Of a stretch of DNA of 64,000 bases, positions 55,200 to 64,000 are shown in pieces. Both the position numbers and the translations under genes were made by a program. The stretch is taken from positions 98,309-162,308 of the forward strand of contig CAUYUJ010000847.1 of the NCBI GenBank assembly GCA_963575745.1, in the 5' to 3' direction. Positions within the stretch are counted from its first letter, which is position 1. The number at the start of each line of letters is the position of its first letter. The notes below the pieces were generated by a model, which had not been told where the DNA came from, searched no databases, and worked only from the letters and a program-made list of their open reading frames with translations. This DNA is from Prorocentrum cordatum. Taxonomy: Eukaryota > Sar > Dinophyceae > Prorocentrales > Prorocentraceae.

Positions 55200-55975
55200 T
55201 CCGCTCCTCCTCCTCCCGATCCCTTCTCCCTCCTTCCACCTCCAGCTCCACCTCCTCCTCCGTCCCCTCCTTCCCCTCCTCCTCCTCCTTCACATCCTTC
55301 TCCTCCTCCTCCTCCTCCTCCTCCTCCTCGACCTCGCTCCTCGGCCCGCCTCCCTCATCTGCTTCCCTCCCTCGCCCCTCCCTCCTCTATCACTTTCTCC
55401 CCCTCCGCCCTCCCGCCGTCCTCCCACTCCGCCGCTCGTCCCTCTCCCCCGCCCCTCGCCCCTCCCCTCTCATCCCTCTGAGCCTCCTGCTCCGGCACCC
55501 GCTCTCCCTCCGCCGTTGTGTCCCTTGCCCCTCCTCCCTCCGTTGTCCAATGCCCAGCGCCCCCCTCCCCTCCCTCGCCCCTTACTTCCTCCGGCGCTGG
55601 CCCGTCCGTCAGGAGTCTTCCCTGCTACATCCTCCCGCGCCCGCCCCCCCCCCCCCCCCCAAAAGACCCCCCTCTTCTCCTTTTGCCCACAGTCCCCCTC
55701 TCTCCCTCCCTCCACCTCTCCTCGATTCCCCTCCTGCCCCACCTAATTACCTCCCCCCTCCCCTCGTCGGCTCCCCTCCTCCCCTCCCATCTCTTCCTTT
55801 GCCCTCCTCCAACTCTCCTCCAGCCTCCGTCCTCCCTCACCCCTCCATCCTCCGTCCTCTCTCCTCGTCCTCTCTCCCCCCCTCTCCTCCTCATCCTCCT
55901 CGTCCTTTCTCTACCCCTCCTCCTCCTCCTCCTCCTCCGTTCGCCTCCTCGTGCTCCTCTTCCATTCCTTTCCCT
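55200..55975. repeat. CCT/CTCC polypyrimidine tract
   Basis: Nearly 800 bp of C+T on the plus strand. The Pro/Ser-rich frames are artefacts. Confidence 0.9.
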
Positions 55976-56064
55976 CATGAATAACTCCTCCCTGTCGCAC
56001 CCCGAGGCCGGTCGAAAGGGCGGGCTCAGGCGTTTCGCTCGAGACCCCATCACCATGCATGACC

Positions 56065-56690
56065 CTTAAATTTAAGCACTGGCAGCAGCTGTACCGATGG
56101 AGGACGGGCCGATTCCAGAATCTGGCTCTCGCCTACGCGCCACGCACACTCGTTCTCAAAACTTGCAAAGAGCTTCAAGGATCGAGGGCGGGCCGTTTCC
56201 AAAGTGTCTCTCTCGCCTCAGCGCCGCGCACATCATATTTTTGGAGCAAAAAATACACTCGCAAGAGCGTCACGGATTGAGAAGGCGGGTCATTTCCAAA
56301 ATGAGGCTCTCGCCTTAGCGCCGCGCGCAGTCGTGTCAAAACGCTGCAGAAGTTTCACGGATTGAAGGCGGGTAGTTTTCGAAACTTTGCTCCCGCCTTC
56401 GCGTCGCGCACATATTTTAACATCTGCAACAACTTCACGGATCGAGGGCGGGTCGTTTTCAAAATGTGGCTATCGCCTTCGCACCGCACAGATTCGTTTG
56501 AAACCTTTGCAAGCGATTCACGGATTGAGGGCAGGTCGTTTTCAAAATGTCGATCTCGCACATTCGTTGAAAAACGCAGGGTCTGCACGGATTGAGGGCG
56601 ATTATTGTTCAAAACATGTCTATCGCCTTCGCACCGCGCACATTCATTTGAGACATCTGCGATGTTAATTGGTTTCCCCTGTTCACGTAC
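56065..56690. repeat. ~80-bp degenerate repeat (TTCACGGAT family), second array
   Basis: About 8 units of TTCACGGATTGAGGGCGGGT, TTTTCAAAATGTGGCT, CGCCTTCGC and CGCGCACATTCG; same family as 33300-33900. Confidence 0.8.
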
Positions 56691-56974
56691 CAGAGATGGT
56701 CTTTTGTAACGGTTCGGGATTGGGAGGGCGCAGCGGTGACGTTGATTCGCGGCATTGATATTCTGGGTATGGTGTTCAGGCACGATTCAGGATTGTCAGG
56801 ACGTAACAGTCAGGTGAACTCGTGGAGTTCAATTCCTGGAATGTGTGTGTTCTGGTCGCACGATTATCCCCCAGCGGGGCAATTCCCTCAGTGGAAAAAA
56901 AAAACCTTGCATGGGGCTTGTGAAGAGGAAGCCTGGAGGAAGGCGGTGTTTCAAATATCGTTGATGAGTCCGCT

Positions 56975-57032
56975 GGTCCTCATCCTCCTCCTCCTCCTCC
57001 TCCTCCTCCTCCTCCTCCTCCTCCTCCTCCTG
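56975..57032. repeat. (CCT)n microsatellite
   Basis: CCT triplets. Confidence 0.95.
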
Positions 57033-57129
57033 CTACCCGTAGGGGGCTCATTAGGAAAAAAACGGGACGTAGAGAAAATGTGAGAACAGACAAAGCGATA
57101 GCGGTGGAAGATGGTGGGAGCAACGGAAT

Positions 57130-58110
57130 GTAGAGAGCACCACCTCCTTCTCCTCCTCCTCCTCCTCCTTGCCTCCTCCTCCTCCTCCCTCTTAGTTCCT
57201 TCTCCTCCTCCTCCTCCTCCTCCTCTCCTCCTCTCCTTCTCCCTTACCCTCCTACTCCTCCTCCTCCTCCCCTCACTCCTCCCCCTCCTCCTCCTCCTCC
57301 TCCTCCTCCTCCTCCCTCCTCCTCCTCCTCCTCCTCCTCCTCCTCCTCCTCCTCCTCCTCCTCCTCCTCACCTCCCTCCTCCTCCTCCTCCTCCTCCATC
57401 TCCTCCTCCCCCTCCCCCTCCTCCACCTCCTCCTCCTCCTCCTCCTCCTCCTCCTCGCCATTCGCCGCTCTCCCTGCGCCCTCCTCCTCGGAAAAAGGCT
57501 CCGCCGAAAGACCTCGCCGCCCTCGCCCCCTGGGCCTCGCGGCTCGCCGCTCGCGGGCGGGCCGGGGAGGGCACGGGGAGGGGAGGGGGGAGCAAGGATC
57601 GATGGGCCCATGTTCCACCACCGCTACCATGTGTAGGGGAGGGAGGAGGGGGGAGGAGGAGGAGGAGGAGGAGGAGGGAGGAGGAGGAGGAAAAGAGGAG
57701 GAGGAGGAGGAGGAGGAGGAGAAGAGGAGGAGGAGGACCGAGGAGGAGGACGCGAGGAGGAGGCGCGGAGGAGGAGGAGGAAGGAGAAGAGGAGGAGGAG
57801 GAGGAGGAGGAGGAGGGGTGGGAGGCGGCGGAGATAGGAGAGGAGGGGGAGGAGAGGAGGGAGGAGGAGGAGGAGGAGGAGAGGAGGAGGAGGAGAGGAG
57901 GAGGAGGAGAAGGAGGAGGAGCAGGAGAGGAGAGGAGGAGGAGGAGGAGGAGGAGACGAGGAGGAGCAAAGGAGGGGGAGGAGAGGGGAGGAGGAGGAGG
58001 AGGAGGAGGAAGAGAGGAGGAGGAGGAGGAGGAGGAGGAGGAGGAGGAGGAGGCACGGAGGAGACAAGGAGGCAAGGAGGATGAGGAGGAGGAGGAGGAG
58101 GAGGAGGACC
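57130..58110. repeat. Paired (CCT)n and (GGA)n tracts, inverted
   Basis: 57140-57465 is almost pure CCT; after a ~180-bp unique spacer, 57645-58110 is almost pure GGA. The two arms are complementary over 300 bp or more. All ORFs here are repeat translations. Confidence 0.95.
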
Positions 58111-58324
58111 TCCTCATACTCTCTTCTCCCCCGTCTTGCATATGGTAGTGTCGGTAAAGACTTTGCGCATCAAGGATGCTCTAGGTCGGCGGCGAGCCCA
58201 TGGGGGGAGGTCAGCAGGAGAAGGCCGTTTCAGAGGGTTCGGAAGTTCTCCGGCCTTCTGAGCAGTGTTCTAAGCCTACCCAGAAGACGCCACAACAAAA
58301 ACACCTCTCGGCAATGGGGCAAGG

Positions 58325-58365
58325 GCTTCTGAGAAGCCCTACCGCCTTCTAAGAAGGCCTTCTCC
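58325..58365. repeat. CTTCTnAGAAG palindromes
   Basis: Same motif as at 250-860. Confidence 0.55.
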
Positions 58366-58411
58366 TTCTCGATTCCTCCCTCGCTCGCCGCCGACTAGGC
58401 CACCTGAAGAG

Positions 58412-58580
58412 GCTCAGCGACACACAAAATATACACACAAATCCCAAGTTGCCCCATATTTTTCAGATTGTCTTGACTTTCGTCTTTCCCCCCTCTCCCA
58501 TGTTTTCCAATCTTTTCCTGGGAGTCGACGATGGACTGTGTCTGTGTGTTTTCCCCCTCCTGGCCACCTGCGGTCGGGAA
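58412..58580 (-). repeat. Dispersed repeat family C, copy 5 (minus strand)
   Basis: The complement reads GGAGGGGGAAAACACACAGA, TCGTCGACTCCCAGG and TTTGTGTGTATATTTTGTG. Confidence 0.65.
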
Positions 58581-58868
58581 CTTTTGATTCGCGCACCGCG
58601 GCCTGGCGGCCCGCACGATACTCGGCGGTGGACAAGTCTCCCTTTAGCAAACCTCCCCTTGGTGAAAACGGCCTGGGACCGAAACCGACGGACCTGGACC
58701 CGCAACAATGACGGTCGCGACGCCCTCTCGCGAACCAAACACGGCCACTTCCTTAATCGACGTGTCAGGGTGGGAGGTCCATCCACCCCCGAAGTCTCCC
58801 CCTCCGGGCCACCTGCGGTCGGGAACTCTTGCTTCGCGCGCCGCGGCCCGGCGGCCCGCACGGGACTT
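58567..58868. repeat. ~65-bp direct repeat, two copies 230 bp apart
   Basis: GGCCACCTGCGGTCGGGAAC through GGCGGCCCGCACG occurs at about 58561 and 58806. Confidence 0.8.
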
Positions 58869-59009
58869 ACTTACCAGCCTGGAACATATCCCTATCCCTA
58901 TGTTCGGCATCGCCGCATCACGATGGCGATCTCAGGGATTCCCTCCGTTCCTGCGAGTGCCTCCCTAAGATTGTCATCGCCTTTGGGCGTGCCAATCTTA
59001 GGGATAGAG

Positions 59010-59191
59010 ATACAGTCGGGGCCCTGAAGAAGGAACCCTTTTGGTTGGGGAGGGGCTCCGCGTTCCTTAGGTGTTTCGCAGCTTGCCTCAGGTTCCCCTT
59101 CTGTTTTCGATAAGATATCGAAGTTTAACTTATGGAAACAAGGGGCCTCGTTCCTTATTTAGGGTTCCTTAGGTCAACGCCCCGACTGTAG
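59010..59191. mobile_element. TA-flanked MITE family M, copy 1
   Basis: TA, then CAGTCGGGGC...GCCCCGACTG, then TA. The TIRs extend imperfectly to about 30 bp (the left has GAAGAAGGAACCC, the complement of the right has CCTAAGGAACCC). 178 bp between the terminal A/T, no ORF. A TA target site fits Tc1/mariner-type transposition. Confidence 0.8.
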
Positions 59192-59214
59192 GTTCGAGGC
59201 TGGTGAACTGACCC

Positions 59215-59465
59215 CCTCCTCCTCCTCCTCCTCCTCCTCCTCCTCTCCTCCTCCTCCCCCTCCTCCCCTCCTCCTCTCCCCTCCTCCTACCTCCTCATCC
59301 TCACTCCTCCTCCCTCCTCCTTCCTCCTCCGCTCCTCCTCCCTCCTCCTCCTCCTCCTCCTCCTCCTCCTCCTCCTCCTCCTCCTCCTCCTCCTCCTCGC
59401 CTCCTCTCCTCCTCCCCCCATCCTCCCCTCCTCCTCCTCCTCCTCCTCCTCCTCCTCCTCTCCTC
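59215..59465. repeat. (CCT)n microsatellite
   Basis: CCT tract of about 250 bp. Confidence 0.95.
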
Positions 59466-59472
59466 CTCCTGG

Positions 59473-59862
59473 GGCGCCGGCGTGCCGCTCTCCGCTCCGC
59501 GGGGGAGCGGGAGGGCCGGGAGGATCTGCTCGGGGCGCGGACGCGCGGGGACGAAAGGTTCGGGGCTCTGGTCAAGTCGGGCCCGTGCCTCTGCAGGAGG
59601 GATATATTCGAGAGCTAGTCAGAAGACAATCCGGGGGACGCTGTTTTGAGCATTGGTGGGCCAGTTGGGAGTATATGTTGTGGACGATGCTGTCTTTTTC
59701 GTCCAAAATCTCAGGGGTAGGGATCGGTTCGAGGCTGGTGACTTAATTACCCCCTTCGCGGGGCGCCGGCGTGCCGCTCTCCGCTCTCCGCGGGGGAGCG
59801 GGAGGGCCAGGGAGGATCCGCTCGGGGCGCAGACGCTCGGGGACGGGGAGTCGGGGCTCTAG
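59473..59862. repeat. Direct repeat pair around MITE family T, copy 4 (partial)
   Basis: GGCGCCGGCGTGCCGCTCTC to GGGGCTCTxGTC occurs at 59473-59572 and 59761-59860. Between them, from 59572, is a family T left end (TCAAGTCGGGCCCGTGCC) without a proper right end. Confidence 0.7.
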
Positions 59863-60038
59863 TCGGACTACCTACCAGTCCACCCCAACCCAACCCGAAG
59901 ACCCCAATTTCGGGTTGGGGGGGGGGGTACGGGCTCCACATGTGTTTTTTTCAGTGTTCCCCGACCACCCCCAACTGGAAATGGAGGGCAAATTGAAGCC
60001 TTCGGGTTGGGTTGGGGTGGTTTGGTGGGTGGTGATAG

Positions 60039-60120
60039 TCAAGTCGGGTCTGTCCCTCTACAGGAGGGATATTCGAAAATAGTCAACAGACAATCAGGGG
60101 ACGCTGTTTTGAGCACTGCT
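60039..60120 (+). mobile_element. TTAA-type MITE family T, copy 5 (left end only)
   Basis: TCAAGTCGGGTCTGTCCCTC followed by GGGATATTCGAAAATAGTCA, matching copies 1 and 4; the right end is missing. Confidence 0.6.
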
Positions 60121-60194
60121 TGCGCCGAACAAAGGCCATTCCAATACACACTTTTCTTTTGAAAATGCTGAATTTCTGCTTCTGACGCCCGGGA

Positions 60195-60320
60195 AGCCTC
60201 CCGGGCCGATTCCGGCGTGCTTCCGCTCGTTCCGAATCGTGCTCCGCTGCAGCGCTGGCCTCATTTCCGCGTTTCCGCTCGTTTCGATTCGTGCTCCCGC
60301 TGCAGCGCTGGCGTCATTTC
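60195..60320. repeat. ~60-bp tandem duplication
   Basis: TTCCGCTCGTT(C/T)CGA(A/T)TCGTGCTCC(C)GCTGCAGCGCTGG occurs twice. Confidence 0.8.
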
Positions 60321-60549
60321 CCGCGCCCTGCCACGGCATGCAATGCAATGCTAGGTTGATACTACGCGTCGCGGTGCTCTTCTACGCCATGCCATGCCGT
60401 GCTCTACAATGCATCGCGTACCCTTTCGGGATCGTTGCCCTGCTCGACATCCGACTGTGCGAGTAGAGAGGGGATCTCCGCCATAGTAAGGGATGGGAGG
60501 GAGGGGTAGGATGTCGGATATGACGCGAGCGCACCTAGCTTGTCTGCCT

Positions 60550-60715
60550 CCCCCTCCCTCCTCCCCCTCACCCTTCCTCCTCCCCCTCCCCCTCCCCCTC
60601 CTTCTACTCCTCCTCCTCCTCTTCCCCTTCCTCCTCCTTCCTCCTCCTCCTCTTCCTCCTCCTCCTCTTCTTCCTCCTCCTCCTCCTACTCCTACTCCTC
60701 CCCCTCCTCACTCTC
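60550..60715. repeat. (CCT)n microsatellite
   Basis: CCT/CTT tract. Confidence 0.95.
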
Positions 60716-60854
60716 CACGGTGACAGTGACGCAGCCGAGGGACCCTTAAACGCAACCCAGGGGCGCAGATCCTCCCATGACTGTCGGCGACGGCCGAGCG
60801 TCTCGCGCGCACCACGGCACCAGTCCTCTGAACAAACAGCCTGGGTGAGCGCGT

Positions 60855-61025
60855 TACAGTCGGGCCGCTGAAAGAAGGAACGCTGCATAAGAAACGAAGC
60901 CCCTTCTTGGCCCTGTAAGCGCCTCCGTGCCCCAGGTGGGCAAGAGGAACAGCACTGGAGGAACCTAAGGAACATCGAGCCACTTCCGAACCCAAACTGT
61001 TCCTTGTTTCAGCGTCTTGACTGTA
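60855..61025. mobile_element. TA-flanked MITE family M, copy 2
   Basis: 171 bp; left TACAGTCGGGCCGCTGAAAG, right TTCAGCGTCTTGACTGTA. The ends match each other and copy 1 (CAGTC, CGCTGAAA, AAGGAAC). Confidence 0.75.
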
Positions 61026-61029
61026 CCCG

Positions 61030-63010
61030 CAGCATTTGCGACGGACGTCTGTAGAACGAAGCGGGGGCAAAGAAGAAGGGGAGGGAGAGCAAGGATGAAG
61101 AGGGGGAGCGTGGAGATGGGAAGCAGTGATGACGGTGTGGGCGTGGGAGCACAGCGGGGATCTGGGTGGGCCTTCTGTCCACAAAGCCGGTCAGCCAAGA
61201 CTGACGAGACGCTCGCGATAGCAGGACAAGGGGGGCTGGGGGAGAGGAGCAGGGAAGGCAGGCAGGGGCTGAAGAACAAGGGGTGCGGAAAGTAGGGAGG
61301 ACGCCAGGAAGGGCATCGTTCGATCACGGGGGAAATTGGCTGGTGGTCCGGGCGCCAGAACGGGAGGGCGTCCGGGGAGTCCATGTCCTCCTCCTCTTCC
61401 ACAACCTGGCGCAAGTCGATCCTCCACTCCTGACCCTCCTGACCCTCCACTCCCTCCGCTCCTGACCCTCCACTCCTGACCCTCTTCCACAACCTGGCGC
61501 AAGTCGCCCCCGCCATCCAGCATCGAGGACGGCAGAAGAGAGGTCAGTCAACCGAGTGTGGGCAAAAGCTGGCGCCACCCAGTGACCGAAGGGCATCAAC
61601 CGTGGCATCAAACACCGCTGGGCAATGTCGCAATGCTGTCCGAAACGGCCCTCCTCAATCAATCAGTGTGCCGACTTGCAGAGAAGGCCAGGCTGCAGAG
61701 ACGGCGGCGGGCCCGCGGAAATGTTGATAAAGCAAGAAGTCTTGCCTAAAGAAACACGCCCGACACTTCAAATCGCCCTTTTCCCCTCCTGTTCTGTATG
61801 TGTCTTTCCTGCCGCCTCCTCTCTATCCTCCGCCTCCCCCTCCTGTCAACCCATGCATGCCAAACTTGATTCCTCCATCCCTCCACACTCCTCCTCATCC
61901 TACTCCTTGGTGAGGCTGATCGGGCTTCGACAGCTATGAACGCAGCGTTCGTGTGGTGCGGCCTACACACTAGGCACTAGGTCTACTACTTAGACCTGGT
62001 GCTTCCTCCTCCTCCGCCTCCTCCTCCTCCTCACCCTCTCTCCTCCTCCTCCTCCTCCTCCTCCTCCTCCTCCTCCTCCTCCTCCAACTTCCCCCCTGCC
62101 TCCCAAAACAAGCATCGCGACCGCATGTATGTGATGTGTATAGGCAGGCGACGCGCTGAAGCCAAGACGACTCCGCCGACCTCGTCGGCGTGTGCGAGCA
62201 TGTTCCCAGTCGGAACTCTGCGGCCCCCGTGGCAGCCCTGGGGCCTCGTCCTCAAGAGCTCTCAACCCCTTTCCCGGCGGCCACCTGGGGCGATCCAAGC
62301 TTGCCAAACCCGAGGTGCGAATCGACCCAAATCTCTTCCCCGCCGCCGGGGGGGACCCAAAGGAGGTCCCGGTGTGGGGGGGGGGGAACCACCCGCGCCC
62401 CCCTTCCCCCCTTGGGGCCAGGTTGGCTATCTTGTGGCCAGGTTGGCTATCTTGGGGCCGGGTTGGCTACCTTGGGGCCAGGTTGTCTACCTTGGGGCCA
62501 GGTTGGCTATCCTGGAGCCAATTTGGCTATCTTGGGGCCAACCAGGCCCGCTACTGATGGAAAGCCCTCCCTGGGCAAAACTCTCGGAGAACTTCGGCGC
62601 TCTTAGGGGTCTTATCGGTCCTGTTGGAAGCCCTGCGGATCGGCCCCAGATACCCCGAATCAGCAGAACCCCTGTGGTCTTTGCGTGATTTCCACATTCT
62701 CACCGCATCGGTCGTCGCAAGAGCGTCCAAAGAGGCCCCAAAGATCGGTCCGAGACTGCCCAAGAGGCCCCAGGAGCGGTCCAAGAGGCCCCCATACGGG
62801 CCTACAATGTGCGCCACCGCTAAGGCAGGCCGTAAGACCCATCCAAGTCAGAACTAGCCTTCCTCTGATTGATCCATGTTCACGGTTCATCGACTGGTGA
62901 CCCCCTTTGGCAGTGCCCGAACGCCCCCCCTCCCCGACGGGGCCTTCTCCTCCAGCGAACACGGGCACAGGTCTGGCATCTCCGCGGGGCAGCCCTGCGC
63001 CTCAAACAAG
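61030..63010. other. No recognisable gene; short repeats
   Basis: Includes CTGACCCTCCACTCC repeats and two copies of TTCCACAACCTGGCGCAAGT at 61390-61510, a CCT tract at 62000-62085, and a 24-bp tandem repeat (GGCTATCTTGGGGCCAGGTT, about 6 copies) at 62411-62545. No supported ORF. Confidence 0.6.
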
Positions 63011-63019
63011 GCAGATGCT

Positions 63020-63080
63020 CTGAGGAGGAGGAGGAGGAGGAGGAGGAGGAGGAGGAGGAGGAGGAGCTGGAGGAGGAGAA
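63020..63080. repeat. (GGA)n microsatellite
   Basis: About 16 GGA triplets. Confidence 0.95.
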
Positions 63081-63669
63081 GCAAGCAAACACGCGAGAAC
63101 CGCAGGATCCCATAGTACGCTACATGTGAAGCGCAGCATAGCATTGGATTGAGGTCGTTTCGGAAGGCAGCCTCGGGCGGAGGACAAGGAGGAGGCAGGA
63201 GCGGCCAACATCGAACCAGCAATCGGATCAGAACTTGCATCGAGCCGGGTCGCATCGGCACAGTCGAAATCGAGCCGCGCCCAGCTGCGCACCGCAGCGC
63301 CGTGCAAGCACAAGACCGCATGGGATCGTCGAAATGCCGGAACCTAGTCGGACCGAGTCCGGCACAGCCGACATCAGTTCCCAAAGCCGGGCTAATGGCG
63401 ATGTTGCTTAACGGTGATGTTGGAAACCAGATTGTAGGACATCACGAACCACACCTACCTGCATTTCCAATCTGGGGATGGATCGAGCGAACACGAGACA
63501 GCGAATTGCAGGAATGCGCGAACCACGCGTTCCCACAACACCGAGACCTACACCGCCGCTACCTACATCGCCGTTAGCCCGTCTACGGAGTTCGGATCGA
63601 TCGAATCGGACGAGGTCCTGGGGCGAGCGAGAGGAGGGCCAGCTGCGAGCGCCGGCGCAACAACTGGCA

Positions 63670-64000
63670 GCCCACCCCTCCTCCTCCTCCTCCCTCCTCC
63701 TCCTCCTCCTCCTCCTCCTCCTCCTCCTCCTCCTCCTCCTCCTGGAGCAGGCCTGGCCTCCACCCGCGGACGCAGGGCCATGGCGGGCCCGGAGCCCACC
63801 AGGAAAAAAGACCACAATCGTGCGATGCGCAGAAGCAGGACCAGGGGAGCTGCGTGATGACTCGGGAGGGGGATGAGCAGGAGGAGGAGGGGGATGAGCA
63901 GGAGGAGGAGGGGGATGAGCAGGAGGGGGATGAGCAGGAGGGGGATGAAGGGGGTGCCGGACGGGCAGGAGGAGGAGGAGCAGGAGGAGGGGCATGAGCA
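63670..64000. repeat. (CCT)n tract and GAGCAGGAGGAGG minisatellite
   Basis: CCT at 63675-63742; GGGGATGAGCAGGAGGAGG units of 18-27 bp from 63870 to the end of the window. Confidence 0.9.

Overview
The window reads as nuclear DNA of a dinoflagellate. The evidence is two relict spliced-leader sequences in front of ORFs (47133 and 49552), retroelements of tyrosine-recombinase type with dinoflagellate-style gag/RT/RNase H, very high GC, and a huge load of micro- and minisatellites. The species cannot be named from the sequence. No rRNA, tRNA, CRISPR array or bacterial operon was found. Very little of the window is host coding sequence; most long open frames are translations of tandem repeats.

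Layout. 1-6650 is low-complexity DNA, short palindromes and one copy of a dispersed repeat. 6660-7960 is a decayed LINE reverse transcriptase. 8420-10763 is G-rich, CGA-triplet and GAGTA repeat DNA. 10764-18854 is YR element 1, a DIRS/Ngaro-like retrotransposon (gag, RT, RNase H, tyrosine recombinase) with split direct repeats A1...B1-A2-B2. It sits in the GAGTA satellite and is itself broken by a 1.06-kb TIR element with a 9-bp target duplication. 19240-21710 is microsatellites and two tandem repeat families.

21711-30302 is YR element 2, younger and with the same A1...B1-A2-B2 architecture. Its pol carries two foreign domains in unusual places: a DUF4326 domain inside the reverse transcriptase, between motif B and the YIDN motif, and a DNMT3-like C5 cytosine methyltransferase inside the RNase H domain, between its first Asp and its Glu. 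Element 1 has neither insertion, so the window contains its own control. Element 2 is the best candidate for an exciting system: a retrotransposon carrying its own DNA methyltransferase, now inactivated by stops and frameshifts.

30303-46960 is satellites (notably a ~103-bp array of about 18 copies at 35060-36955), G-rich minisatellites, microsatellites and several small TIR elements (MITEs) with TTAA ends. 47133-51988 is the only gene-like island: three ORFs I do not recognise, two of them preceded by relict spliced leaders and followed by related ~190-bp 3' sequences, which suggests retroposed mRNA copies. 52000-64000 is higher-order repeats, long CCT/GGA tracts (including a mirror-image inverted pair at 57130-58110), a hairpin duplication, and two copies of a ~175-bp TA-flanked MITE.
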